Source: Tricholomella constricta
Lineage: Eukaryota > Basidiomycota > Agaricomycetes > Agaricales > Lyophyllaceae
DNA: 64,000 nucleotides
Reading direction: 5' to 3'
NCBI GenBank assembly: GCA_013368375.1
Contig: JAACJP010000022.1
Location: 620,001-684,000, forward strand
Shown here: positions 23,301 to 35,264 of the stretch, piece by piece
Layout of the letters: each line of letters opens with the position of its first letter
Numbering within the stretch: the first letter of the stretch is position 1
The notes under the pieces: generated by a model
The model's database searches: none
What the model was told of the DNA's origin: nothing
Seen by the model: only the letters and a program-made list of their open reading frames with translations
Position numbers and translations under genes: made by a program

Positions 23301-25161
23301 AAAGCCACTGCTTACCCTGTCGAAGGTACCCGGAACTCCAATTCGTCATCCTCGTCGTCCAGCGTGATATCGATCTCATCCGGTAATTGCCTCGAAGGAT
23401 CATTGTAGAGCGCGACCATCTCTCGCTCCAAGGTCTGCCATTTCAGAACGTTGTTTTGATCCACTCCCCCCTTCGCGAACATCAGGGTATACGTGCTTCG
23501 TTCTCGACGAGCCCGACCCCGACTTTGCGCCCAGCTCGCCATATTCTGAGGTGGGTCCCATCGTATGACGCTCCCGCAAGCCTGAATATCAATTCCCTCC
23601 TCTGCGACGGCTGTCGAGATGATAATCGTCTTCTCACCGATTTTGAAATCCATTAGGGTATCCTCATGAGACTCTTTTAGTATCGTACGGGTTATATCCA
23701 AAAATGAGTGTCGTTGGGAGGAGTCAGACGTCCCAAGGAGAGATCCGAATTTAAAAAGATCTTTTGTAGAGGGATGGTGCCGGAGAACCTCCGTCAACGC
23801 GAGCACCGTATCGCGGCGCTGGACGAACACGAGTCCGCTGTACGACTCGTTCTCGGCCTCCGCATCGGACTTCTCCGACAGCAGCGTATCTATCAAGGAG
23901 CGAACCTTGTCCGACGACCCTTCCACGATATCGTCGGGGTAGAACGACACGGGAGAGATGGCCACGCGCTCGATGATGCTCAGCAAGTAGGCCTTTTCTT
24001 GGTTCTTCCAGGTGGAGATGATGTTGTTGAATGGGTTGGCGGCGCGTTTGGCATGCGCGATGACCTCCCAGACGTACCAGTCGGCGGCCCACGACCCAAC
24101 GTCCTCGCAAATGACGGTGGCCGTCCTCGCAAAGTCCCTGAGCCCTTTGTGCGTAAATGAATCCTGCTTGAGGATGACTTTGGAGAGTTTCTGGTCCAGC
24201 CGGTGGTATTCGGCGGTGCCGCGAGCGGCCTTAGAGAGCTGTTGACGTAGAGACTGTACGTAAGGGTCGTTTTCGATGTCCAGGGTCTTTAACATGGAAC
24301 ACAGTGTAGCGACGTTGGTAGAGAATAGCGGGTCAAACTCGTCCTGTGGATTGTACATGATATGCCGGAAAACTGGTCGGTAAACAAATTTTGCCAGTTC
24401 CTGGCGGTGGCGGCGTGGAGCACGAATCATGCTGTCGAGATTCTCTTCTATGGTTCTAGAAATGTATAAACATGAAAGGAATGATCATTTCATGATAATG
24501 GAAGCACAAACTTAAAAGCCTTCTCGACATTGCCTCCATAGATTGGGCTGGCGGTCAAGCCTAGCACGGACGGTCGTTGAGAAACAAGCGAAACGACAGA
24601 CGTCTGTAAAGGAAGGTTGAAGTAGAATTCCTTCATGATTCGATTGTAAGGATGGTTGTCGACAGCGTGATGGGCCTCGTCGAAGATAAGCAGACTGATG
24701 TCACGACCCAAACTGATATAGGAATGACGTAGCGCGTCGAGGAGAACCTGGGGGGTGGTTACCATGATGCGATGCGTCTGCAGAACCTTTCTCCACAAGC
24801 CTGCGTTTTTCCACTGGTCGGGTTCCAGAGAGCCGGAGATAAGTCCAACAGAGACGGGAATCGAGGTTTGGATGACAATTCGCTGTTGTTCGCACAATGC
24901 TACTGTAGGCGCGACAAACCAGGAGATCTGAAGCACTCATGCTATATATTAACGCGATCGGTAATGGAGATAGGCTCGAACCTTTGTCGGCTGACGCTCA
25001 GCCTCGATCTTCATCCTCAGCACTGCTATATGCGTCTTTCCCGATCCAGTATCCAAGGCGATTATGATGTTGCTTTGGAGACTCTCTTCGAGCATTTCTT
25101 GCTGGTATCCTCGCGTCGTTGGAATCGCGTCTGCAGGTTTCGAATCGTTCGGCTCCTCCAT
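20370..25161 (-). CDS. DCL: Dicer-like endoribonuclease (RNA silencing)
   Basis: Cuts double-stranded RNA into siRNAs. Domain order from ATG 25159-25161: [14 protein letters not shown]-loop [33 protein letters not shown] box [16 protein letters not shown] and [17 protein letters not shown]. The C-terminal helicase part has [20 protein letters not shown] and [15 protein letters not shown] Dicer dimerisation-type region follows from about 23270 on. RNase IIIa has [20 protein letters not shown], and its second half ([15 protein letters not shown]) lies across an intron near 21470. RNase IIIb has [20 protein letters not shown] and [15 protein letters not shown]. Acidic catalytic residues are present in both. 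A dsRBD-like tail ends in a Lys-rich stretch. No PAZ domain could be recognised in the segment between helicase and RNase III. The gene looks intact. Confidence 0.93.
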
Positions 25162-25793
25162 TCTGAGTCCAGGATTAATAAACAGTGATAGGGCGAAGTA
25201 TATTGACTGTTACAACTCACATCGAACAAAACCTGTCAACGAACGAGTAATGGGCGAGATTAACGAGAGACTACGAGAACTGCGAAAGACGCAGGTATAT
25301 AGGCGACTGCAGTGTCTCGTTCCCCAGTTATATATGCCACTGGGCGTTAGGAGACTGATAGAAGCCCGCTTATCAGACGCAGATCACCACGCAGCAGTCC
25401 AGCTGACAGACGTTAGACGCCCACAGGAACAAAAGGTTTTACTGTAGATCGTAGTTCCAGAGATCGATATAGGGCAGGATACCGCTATTTGTTGTTGGGA
25501 CAGAATTGTTTTCAATCACAAAGCTTCGAAACCAGAAGAGAGCATTAGTTGCAGACCGTCGATAAGCATTTTAAGTGTAATAACCGAGATAGACACTTCA
25601 CAGCACCTCAAGACAACATAAAGAAAAGCCCCGTAAAGACCAGAGTCAGATGGCAGTGTCCAGTGTGTTGTTGTAGTTGAAGACCAAGTCCATCGAGGTC
25701 GATCAACGGGTCACGTGGTTATCGAGCGGAAATTGCCAGCCCGACGATTCTTGTCTACACACTCCTCACCAACGCTCCTTCCAACGCCCATGA
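25162..25793. other. Divergent promoter region between the Dicer-like and Kv channel genes
   Basis: About 630 nt shared by two divergently transcribed genes. No convincing open frame or motif was seen. Confidence 0.4.
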
Positions 25794-27414
25794 ATGGCTC
25801 GTTCCATCGAGCTCGCTCCCATACGACCTATCGAATACTCAAGATTTCTTACTGAAGAAGTCCCTCTACGTTCACCAGGAGAGGTTGGCGAGATATTCCC
25901 GCGCTCCCTGTCCAGCGATGAGAACACGCTCGCATCGATACATCCTCCTTGGAAACGGAATCTCCATGCTTTACTGGAACAGCCGAAATCTTCATCTGCA
26001 GCATTTTTGCTGCACATGCTCGTGACTGCTCTCATCCTCATCTCCGCATTCGTAACAGTCTTGGAAACAGTCCCGACATTTCACGCGATATCAAATGGCG
26101 TCTGGTTCGGAGCCGAGACCACCTTGGTCGCGTTATTTACCATCGAATACATTGCACGATGTCTGGCATGGAGCGGGACGTGGCTCAGTTTGTTGAGATG
26201 GCAAACGTGTACGTTGATCATCGTCGCACGCGTTCTTTTACACTGCTTACGTAAAATATAGCGTTTTTCGGGATAATCGACTTGCTCTCTGTAGCGCCAT
26301 ATTACATAGAAATAATGCTCCAGCAAGATACTGTATGTTCAGCAATCAATCACCGTGCACCCTTCGTGGTTTGTTCACGTCCGGGAACGCGCAGTCAGTC
26401 CTGTTTAGATTTTCGATATTGCGTATGTTCCGCCTGTTGCGCGTGTTCAAGCCTTTCCGATACAATAATACCATCCTGCTGTGAGTGTAACATAATTCCC
26501 CCGCATATACGAGCTTTACATTCACCTAGCACGATTGAAGTTATGTATGTGTCCGTCCGGCGGTCACAACATGCGCTTCTCGCCATCGGGTTTTTCGTAA
26601 TCATGATACTCACTGTCTTTAGCACGTTATTGTAAGGCTTTCCCTTGACGTTGATACTTCTATGATTCACTTTGCCTCTTTAGATATTTTGCCGAGAGGG
26701 GAACTTGGGATACCATTCTCGAGACCTTCGTCAACGGAGATGGAGACCCCACCCAGTTCTCAGTTCGTACATTCATTGCTTGCCCCAAGATCTGCTCTTA
26801 TGTCTTTGTAGTCTATACCTGCAGCCGCCTGGTTCGTCCTCGTTAGTATGTATTTATCACTGTTCTCCTTCAGCACGCCCCTCATATACATTTTGACAGC
26901 CATCACTACTGTCGGATATGGCGAAATTACACCACGCTCCTTTCTGGGACGACTAGTCACGCTCCCGATTCTCATGTTTGGCCTTCTTCTCATCACGCTG
27001 CCCAGTTTCGTCCTCGGGCGAGAATTCAGCATCGTCTGGGAGAAAATGACCCGCCAGGTACGTCTTCATCCCACACTCAACTCGAGTGCATACGAACACA
27101 GGTATATAATATATAACATATACACATCGCCATAGAGGAACCAGGACCGAAACGAAGCCGAGTCACCTATTGAGACGTCTTTCCCGACCACGCCGTTCCT
27201 CCACAGCCACATCCCAGGGGTGTACTACCAACGGCCGTCGGACCTCACGAATCGCAAGCTCGCGCAGAACCAGACGGAGCTTAGTCATCAGATATCGGAA
27301 CTGCGCAGTACGGTTGAGGCACAGGGGCAGATGCTGCAGCAGCTTCTTGATGCGTTGCAGGTGCAGGGGATCGCTTCGAAGGGCAAGGAGGCTGATAGAT
27401 CGCAGCAATTATAA
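25794..27414 (+). CDS. Voltage-gated potassium channel (Kv type)
   Basis: Six-TM potassium channel subunit, probably forming tetramers in the plasma membrane. The N-terminal cytosolic stretch (MARSIELAPIRPIEYSRFLT) is followed by S1 (LLHMLVTALILISAFVTVLE), S2 (TTLVALFTIEYIARCLAW) and S3 (FFGIIDLLSVAPYYIEIML). S4 is RFSILRMFRLLRVFKPFRY, with Arg at every third position, the voltage sensor. S5 reads HALLAIGFFVIMILTVFSTL. The pore loop has the selectivity filter ITTVGYGEITPRS (split by an intron at about 26828-26899), and S6 is VTLPILMFGLLLITLPSFVL. The C-terminus is a coiled-coil-like stretch NQTELSHQISELRSTVEAQG, which may help assembly. Seven or so short introns; no broken parts. Confidence 0.9.
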
Positions 27415-27840
27415 TTGTCTTGTTGTGTGTGTGTGTTCGTTAATCATTTGGTCCGGGTTCGGCGGTTGGTACTTGATAGACAGGGTGAATGGGCCGCCGC
27501 TGTATTGTAGCGAGAGGTTCGAATTTGCAGTGCTGCTTGACATTAGCCAGTATGGTCACTGGAGAACAAGCTGATTCCATTTGAGCATTGTCGTTGAATG
27601 CGTTTGAACACTCCAGAACGAACAATGCGATCCCAGTAAGATCCGCAATTGCACACCAGTCTTCAGTGTAATGGGCACTCTCGAGTCTTACCAGCCATCT
27701 AGGGCGAAGAAATTGGAAGACATTTATTTTTAGAAATACAAGAAGAGGCCAGACTAGATCAATCAAGCTCATCACAAAACTGTCTGTACGCATCAGAATG
27801 CTGTACTCACCTGCCCACCGCCAATCGCAAAATATTGATA
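27415..27840. other. Intergenic region between convergent channel and cutinase genes
   Basis: About 425 nt forming the 3' flanks of two convergent genes. A short GT run lies near 27424-27434. No gene was seen. Confidence 0.4.
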
Positions 27841-28553
27841 TTACACGCGAGGCGCAACGAAGGCAGCAGCCGCTCCGACGTCCTGTGCATATATTCAGCA
27901 CAAAAGACATCTCCAGATATTAAAAGCTTACTTGGTCGTAATTGGTATGAGCATCGGTGACAAGGATCCCACCAGTGCAGATGAAATCACCGTCATGGCA
28001 GAAAGTCTTTGAACGACCCGCAATGACTCCTGCGAAGGGCTGGCCGTTGTAGGGGTCGCCAAATACTACTGCAGCGTTGACGCGGTTCTGGACTGTCGCT
28101 GACATCTTGCCCGCCGCTAGATGGGCCACTTGTGCGCCTTGGCTATACGAAAGAAAAGAGCAGTCAATTGCGTAGCTGCCAGGGTCGGGGGAGGGGAGGG
28201 GTTTCTCGTTACCTGTATCCAGAGATGACAATCTTGGTGCTGGGGCATGAACTGGCTTTCGATGTGACGCTATTGGCCATGGTCGTGGCTCCGCCCGCAT
28301 CTCCGCCAGCGAGGAAGCCCCAGATGGTGGCAGGGTAATCGATCCCGATGAACTCGAGCGACTTGCCCCCGAGAGCGCTTTGGAGGGCCGCCTTGAATTG
28401 GGGGCCGACCCTGGTGCCGATTGTTCCGGATTCGTTGGTGCCGCGAGCAAAGTACACTGTGACGGCAGAACAAGCCTGGATGGATACGTCGGAGGTAGGG
28501 GCCGCGAAGGCTGAGAGAGCGAGGGTCAATAGTACGGCAAAGGAAGAACGCAT
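27841..28553 (-). CDS. Secreted cutinase (CE5 family)
   Basis: Extracellular serine esterase (EC 3.1.1.74) that hydrolyses cutin and related polyesters. ATG 28551-28553 starts a signal peptide MRSSFAVLLTLALSAFAAPT. The mature part begins near the conserved SAVTVYFARGTNESGTIG. An intron (about 28211-28150) splits the nucleophile motif, which reads KIVISGYSQGAQVAHLAAG after splicing. The catalytic Asp lies in CHDGDFICTGG and the His in DAHTNYDQ, so the Ser-Asp-His triad is complete, with Cys pairs as in cutinases. A final small exon reads DVGAAAAFVAPRV before the stop at 27843-27841. The predicted length of about 200 residues matches the family. Confidence 0.93.
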
Positions 28554-29594
28554 TGCGATGATGTTCTGTTGTATTGTATAACGCCTTGGTCTCGGGGTGG
28601 ACACTGATCCAAGGTAAAGAAATCCACAGCATTTTATAGCGGTATACGTTTGGATGCGGAGAATGTGGATCCGGATACACTTCTCCAAAAGAGGTTCGAT
28701 TGTACACGGTATGAACTTCCTTGTCTATCTGTCGTCGAGAAATTGACGTCGTTTAGACTGCGACAAGGCGGTTGTGTCTGCGAATCTCCAAGAGAATAAC
28801 TGCTGACCTTCAGATACAACCCGACATCCCGTCCGGGGCCGGTTGAACACATAATCGAGAGGACGTTCGCATGGAAAATGTAGGCAGAAAGGCTTGGAAG
28901 ATTTGTCAACGTCTGGTGAGCAGGTGGACGCGTATCAGCCGACTGACAAGAGCCTTATGGAGCAAGAATTGGCGTTTTGCGAGTGCCTCCCAGACAGGGA
29001 AGAATGAAATCAAAGCATGGTTTTCGGTTTGTAAGACCTGATCTTTGAGGCAGAATCGCCGAGCAGAGGAGTCGACACATGGTTCCTGATGCTGTGAAAA
29101 ATCATTGTGATGCTTAGTACATCAGCCGTGCTCATTTTACAGTCCTTGGGCACGAATCTGCTCCTGGGTAGTAATGTATAAGCCGGCAACCAGCATAGGG
29201 CGCATGAGACGGAGTATGTCCAATGGCAACTGAGCAAAGTGGAACAGGCGAAAGTCGAAAGGACAGAAAATAGGGCAAGGGAGGCTTATTTATGACAGAG
29301 CGCCAAGGAAATTGTTGAATGCGTAGAGGCCGGTGTCAATAGGGCAGAAGCGCGTTGGCTGGTCGTCCTCATCATAGTCTGACTATTTGAGTAAACCGAG
29401 GACGCCAGTTCGAGCGTTTTCGGATTCTATGGGAAAATTATCAAGCTCACCATCAAGCAAGTCTGGGAGAGGACGCACTCGTCGAATCTCGTGTGCGCCA
29501 AATCTCCTGCGGATCATGCATCATGCATGGTCGAAAGGCTGAACATCGGGCCCGTCTCGCCGACAACGAGCAAGAACAAACACGCGTCCAGATG
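28554..29594. other. Intergenic region, no gene recognised
   Basis: About 1 kb between the cutinase promoter and the 3' end of the Rcy1-like gene. It contains only short frames without recognisable motifs. Confidence 0.4.
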
Positions 29595-32500
29595 TCAACA
29601 TACAACACAATCTTCCTTAAAACTGAGGTTATACATCGTCTTATCTACCGTTTTCTCTATCTTCTTCCAATCCGAACGCCGCTGGATGAATTCATAAATG
29701 TCCTGTGCCACCTGGTCAGCACCTTCGATCGAGACAGGTGGCTCTTCGTACCTCAGGCCTGTATGCGCCTCCGTATCGCGTCACATCTCGCACAATCTGT
29801 GCTAGGTCTTTGGCATCCTCGACGACATATACATGTCCCAGCATCTTGAGGTGCGAAAAGTCTGACACGATCGATGGCACCTTTTTAGCGAAGAGGGGGC
29901 AGAAGTATGTTGAGAGGAATACACAGAGCATAAAACGTGAGGAGCGAACCTTGAGAGACGATATGAACGCATAGTAAGTGTTCAGATCCGCAATGACGCG
30001 GAAGCCACCGTTGAGGGATATGATCTGGCGCTTGATATGTTTTTGTAGTATCCTATATCCACGCACTTAACGATTAATGCGCGACACGGAAAATAAGGAA
30101 ACAAGACGCACGCGATGAGCCGGATCCCAACCTCCTGGTAGAATACCTCGAGGACCTCCTTACTCGTGCTCCCCTTCAGCAACCGACAATGCATCTCCAA
30201 GCACTTGATCGCCTCCGCGCAACCTCGCGTTGGCCCCAAGTCGAGCGGACCATCCTCTGGGTAGTATTCGCGCGGCCCCGTGAGGGTCAATATGATGTGC
30301 TCAACCTATGTTGATTGTAAACACGATATGGCGAAAAATATGGTGATCAATGCTTACTTGGCTCATAAGCACTTCGGTACCAGCGTTCAGCCCACCGGCG
30401 ACAGAGTCATCCAGCGCGTTTTCGAACCGCTTCTTTTCGCGCACAACGGCGTTGAGGAAGTCCGTTCGATCTATGTGGTGCGCCTAGTATTTATCAAGTC
30501 TCAGTACGAAAAGGATATGTATAGATAAAGGAAAACGGCGCTGACCAGTTCCTTGTCAAAGTACACCTGCACCATCGACTGCATTGTATCACCTATATGC
30601 ACGAGCTCAAAAAACTGCAGCAGGGGCGCGACGCTCGTTGTCTCCGTGTGCTCCGCAGGCTTATACTCCCTCATCTGATGCGTCGCTCTGTAAAGCACAA
30701 CGACACATCAGTCTCACGGCGCTGAACGAGAAAAGTTGATGCGCACATTGAGAACCCTTTCCGCAAATGCTCCTCCCCGATCGCGCCGAGCATGAGAATG
30801 AAGATCTCCTCAATAGTATCGCGCACGCGATGCCCATAGTGCCCAGGGTACCCCGCGAACGTCTCGACGCGCTTAAGCGCCTCGCGATCCGCGTGGATAA
30901 CCTCGAGTGCTACATCAAGCGAGAGCAGGAGCTCCAATTTGTTCTCCTGCGCCGGCCCGGGTGTCTGCGTCCTCGTCGCTGTAGACGAAGCAGAGGCAGA
31001 GGCAGCCAAGGAGGTGCGTGATTCTTTATGAAGATGCTCATCATATATCGATATTTCGAAAAACGAAAGAAAAAAGGGGGTATACGTACCACTTGCGCTC
31101 TTCGAATCGCGTGCAGCCCATGGATCATCCTCGCGCTTCTCGTCCATTTGTCCCTCGTTCCCCTTCTCTCCCTTTTCCGCCTCCTCCTCATCTTCCTCAT
31201 CTCCAGCCCCAACCTCAAACAGCGTACTCCCCTCCTTCTCCTTCTCCTTCTCCCCCATCCCATTGGCATTTCCCACCCCCCATCCGCTCTTACTCACCCC
31301 TCCGCCATATCTCGCCGCTTCTCCATTTCCGCCCCCGCCCCACCTCGCCGGGTTCAGCATCGCGATTCCCTGCACGGCTGCTGTCCCGCCGCTGACGAGT
31401 ACGCCTCCCACTGCACCGACCGTGCGGGGCACGATGGTGACGGGGAGGAGGAGCACGGAGGTGAAGGAGGCGAGGACGTTGCGCTTGACCTGCGCTGGGT
31501 TATGCGACGAGAGGAAGCGTGGTTGTTGGGCATGTGCGTGAGCTTGGGTTGTTGCAGAGGCGGAGGTGGGGATGGATGCGTTGGGTGCACCGGAGGAGGC
31601 CGGCGCATACGTCGATAGCTGTTACAGGGGATATGTCAAAGTGAGGGGAAGTAAACGAGAGATTATCACATACCTGGCGGTCCCATGCTTTACATATGGT
31701 GTCGAATGCCTGTTTGACGGACTCGATTTCTTCGTCGAGGTACTCATCCATGTTGCTCTCGAACATCTGGTATCTGTGAGGCACTCAAATGAGCACAACG
31801 GACTGTAGGAAGGCGCATACAACTACTCACACAATATCTTCTGCCCTCGTCCTGCTGATGACTTTCTCTGTCAAATCTACAGCGCCCTCATCTTTTTTCA
31901 CACCCTTCGCCCGTTCCCTAGCCCCTGCAGCGTACATAATCATATCCACCATGCGCCAGGACTCCTTGAATGACGCGGCCGTCGCCTGCAGGAATACCGC
32001 TGAGGAAGGTGAAGCTCGTGCACGCGTTAAGAGTGATGTAACATATTCTCCGACCTACGGGGTCTTGTTCAGAGGAGAAACAACTCAACGCCGACTCACG
32101 CACCACTTCGCCCGCGACGCGCTCCGCAAACGCTGGCAGCACCTGCGCCGCGGGCGGAAACACGCGCACCGCCCGCGACCCATGCTCCTCGATCGCCTGC
32201 AGCACGACCGTCATAAATTCGTCCATTGCATCAAAATCCAATGCCCCATCTTTCCTACGCGTCCCATCAGCAGCCAACCACAGAGGTGCATGCGCTCAAA
32301 GCTCACGTGAAGTTATCCATCGGATCCCACCTCCCCTGGACATAGAAGATCTCCCTCTTTTCTGCCCAGACTTTGCCCATCTCCCATTCCGCTGCGTTTC
32401 CCCCGGTGCCAGCCCACACCTCCCAACTTGCCTCGGCAGCCTCACGCATGCCCGCTTCGTCACCGCGTCCGTCCGCGTTGTCGAAGGCGGCAAGCATGCC

Positions 32501-33325
32501 GGCGTCGAAACGGTCCGTCGCGGCGCGTAGGGCAGGTGCGAGCTGCGGCCATGTCCGTAATGGCTGGATTGACGGGGAGAGGAAGAGCGCGAGAATGTGC
32601 AGGGTTTTCGCTCGCGTGGAGAGTGGAATCTCTGTTGAGACTGAGGAGGGCGTCGGTGATATAGGTGAATTAATGGATGGAGAAGTTAAGGGACTCTGAG
32701 GCGAGGCGAAGAAGGCAGAGAGCGCGGAAAGTATGAGGTGCGGAGACGTCGAGCCTAGGGCGAGTGCAAGCGGTTTCAATAGCTTGTGCGCTCGGATGTA
32801 AAGTGCCCGTTTCGTCGGTGCAGATGCTGCCTCTGCCATGGTAAATGACAGCGACACTGGAGGTGGGGCACCAAACGAGCTCGCGCCGACGAAGTCCCCA
32901 TACTCCCCAGCCATGTCCTGCTGCACCACTGGTGCAAAGTCCCCAAAATCGTCGAGATCACTGGATAACGATAGTGTGGGCGGCAGAGCTGCGCGCGTCG
33001 CCCCCAACTGACCCTTCTGTGCACCGTCCAAGGCATCAAGTACAGATCCCAGGCTGTATTTCTCCACACCCAGGGCGAGCCATCGAGTCTCCCAGAATTT
33101 GTCATCTTTGACAAGGGCATTGAGGGCTCTCGATGAGCGTGCGTAAGCTGGGATATCAGAAATAGGGAGAAACGAGAGGATGAGCTGGTGGAGGTCTGTT
33201 GGCAACCGACCGATCAGGGCTGGGGCAGGTGGGTGCTTCGTGCTCGCATGACCACCGCGAGAGAGAAGACGAGCACCGGTTGACGCATAGAGACGTACGG
33301 GCTCTAGCGTCGCAAACTTTTCCAT
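29595..33325 (-). CDS. RCY1: Recyclin-1 (Rcy1)-like F-box protein with Sec10-type domain
   Basis: F-box protein of the endocytic recycling pathway, related to exocyst Sec10. The chosen start MEKFATLEPVRLYASTGARL is at 33325; an upstream in-frame ATG at 33367 is possible. The F-box lies early: IGRLPTDLHQLILSFLPISD, then FWETRWLALGV. A long Sec10-like helical region follows over many exons, including MDEFMTVVLQAIEEHGSRAV, MFESNMDEYLDEEIESVKQA, LLSLDVALEVIHADREALKR, LLQFFELVHIGDTMQSMVQV, GPTRGCAEAIKCLEMHCRLL and DLNTYYAFISSLKV. The last exon ends YNLSFKEDCVVC. The final four residues C-V-V-C have the form of a CaaX-type prenylation box, as in yeast Rcy1, which supports the assignment. A low-complexity Glu/Lys insert (GEKEKEKEGSTLFEVGAGDE) is encoded near 31200. 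No breaks were seen. Confidence 0.82.
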
Positions 33326-33367
33326 ACGTCGTTGTCCAACGTCGTCGTCGTGGGCAACGATGAGCAA

Positions 33368-34680
33368 CGCTGTTTACTCGTCGTCGCTCGTCACGTGCTC
33401 CGGACAGGCCCGGAACTCCGGGGGGTTTGCCCACCTCACTGCTGCTACTACTGTATGTATTATCACCACGCGCGCAATCGGATTGAATAGTAAGTAACTA
33501 TCTGTCGCGTCAGCGATGAAGATCATCAATTGTTCGATGTAATTGTACTCTTACGTTCAGCCCAGAGGCCTCTCTCTGCCTATTCGCGGTGGCCAAATTG
33601 GTTATAATAGATGGCCATCCCTTCTTCCTTGTGAGTCCCGAATCTGTTTGAGAAGACAATCATTCCTTCCATCTTGCTTGCACCCCAGTTACCATGAACT
33701 CAGCAGATTGATGTAAACCCTGGAATTCGTCACTTCGAATATGAAGACTATTCGCGGGAACCTTGAACGCCACGGTATTCATATATCAGTTCGTTTTGCG
33801 AGTGACAGCTGGATATTTATCGTGAATCTGAGCGTAAGATCGATACAATGACTTCATGCCGCTCCACAAATTCGGCACTCAATGACAATTATTTTTTGGG
33901 AACATAGCAATCGACATCATTCGCTCTCTCCCTCAAGTTGAACTCCACGTGCATGTGGTGAACATTAAAATTTGGCGAACTTTCCCCCATTTTTAGGCAA
34001 GGGTCTTCTGTCAGTCATCAACTTCTCTTGATTCTGGCACGACGGTAGCGAATAATTTAGAAGCAAAGTGGTGCAGCTGCAGTCTGAGTGCCGTGAATTA
34101 GGACGCCGCATCACAAAATTCTCCAACCCGTGAGATTTCACCATCTTTAGTTCGGGGCGTTCGAGCGCGCATCATGTTTAGACGACTAGCGCCACGTTCG
34201 CATCACGACATGCGTTCCAATCTGGACTTCAAGAATTCGGGAAGTTGTTTCATGATATCTTCGAAAAGGCTATTAATACTTATACAGAACCAACTGGTAT
34301 GCACTGATAGGGCTCCATTGCACTGATTTTGATGTGATATTTGCCCGAGGTCGACTCTTGATATGAAGCACTGGCTGGAAAGTCACACAGCAGACTACTG
34401 AACGGTGCTCGAATGTTGCATAGTGAGTCTCTAACTTACCTCTGAGGACTGTATTACGCTGAATAGGGAGAAAAATAGGGCGAGCGAGGCAGACTAGCGT
34501 GACCTAACGTTATGTTTTCATAATGGGTTCCGAATTACTTGCCTAATCGCAAGGAGGTGGTGCCAGAACGCTTCCAGAACGTTGACATGACACGCTAATT
34601 CCACGCCAACCCACCGGGAAGCTCTAAACTGTGAATGGCAAGCTCAAACAAATGCTTTACGAAACCAGGGCGACAGAATG
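33368..34680. other. Intergenic region, no gene recognised
   Basis: About 1.3 kb, AT-richer than the neighbouring genes, with no long open frame. It contains the upstream region of the hydrophobin gene. Confidence 0.45.
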
Positions 34681-34688
34681 TATAAAAG
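34681..34688 (+). promoter_or_regulatory. TATA box of the hydrophobin gene
   Basis: TATAAAAG lies 77 nt before the hydrophobin ATG, a typical arrangement for highly expressed fungal hydrophobin genes. The damaged copy at 41.5 kb has no equivalent upstream segment. Confidence 0.55.
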
Positions 34689-34757
34689 GTCAGCGGAGAG
34701 ACGATGAACACTCAGTTCAACGACACCCACCGTTCTACTAAACCTCCCAGCTTCACA

Positions 34758-35264
34758 ATGTTCGCTCGTCTCTCCGCTGCTCTCCTCATCGCTTTGCCCC
34801 TCCTGGTGGCTGCTGGCGGTTCCCAGTGCAGCTCCGGTAACCAGCAGTGTTGCGACAGCGTCCAAAGCGTACGGCCCTTCATAAGCGCTAGACCACTCAC
34901 TGTCACTGACCATCGATCGCTCTTCGAACAGTCGGACGATGCGAACGTCGCTGCATTGCTCAGCAGTCTCAGCATTCCCATCCAGGATGTCAACGTTCCC
35001 ATTGGCAGTGAGTGTCATCCCCAGGAATTGCGCTGAGTATATTTGCTTACTCGGATATGATACCTTCCGCGTAGTAAACTGCATTCCCGTCTCCGCTTTC
35101 GGCGTCGCCGGCACCTCCTGCAACACCCAGACTGTCTGCTGCGAGAACAACAACTTCGTGAGTACTTGCGAGATACGAAAATCCGTATTGCATGATGCTA
35201 ACGGATTCAATCGAAGAACGGCGTCGTCGCGATTGGCTGCACTCCCATCAACGTCAGCGTTTGA
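34758..35264 (+). CDS. Class I hydrophobin
   Basis: Small secreted amphipathic protein that coats aerial hyphae and fruit bodies. The start MFARLSAALLIALPLLVAAG is a signal peptide. The eight-Cys pattern is complete: QCSSGNQQCCDS (C1, C2-C3), DVNVPIGINCIPVSA (C4), GTSCNTQTVCCENNNF (C5, C6-C7) and GVVAIGCTPINVSV (C8), ending TGA 35262-35264. The C-terminal motif IGCTPINV is a class I hallmark. Three introns are at about 34869-34951, 35007-35074 and 35158-35215. The gene is part of a block duplicated at 41.5 kb; this copy looks functional, the other does not. Confidence 0.93.
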
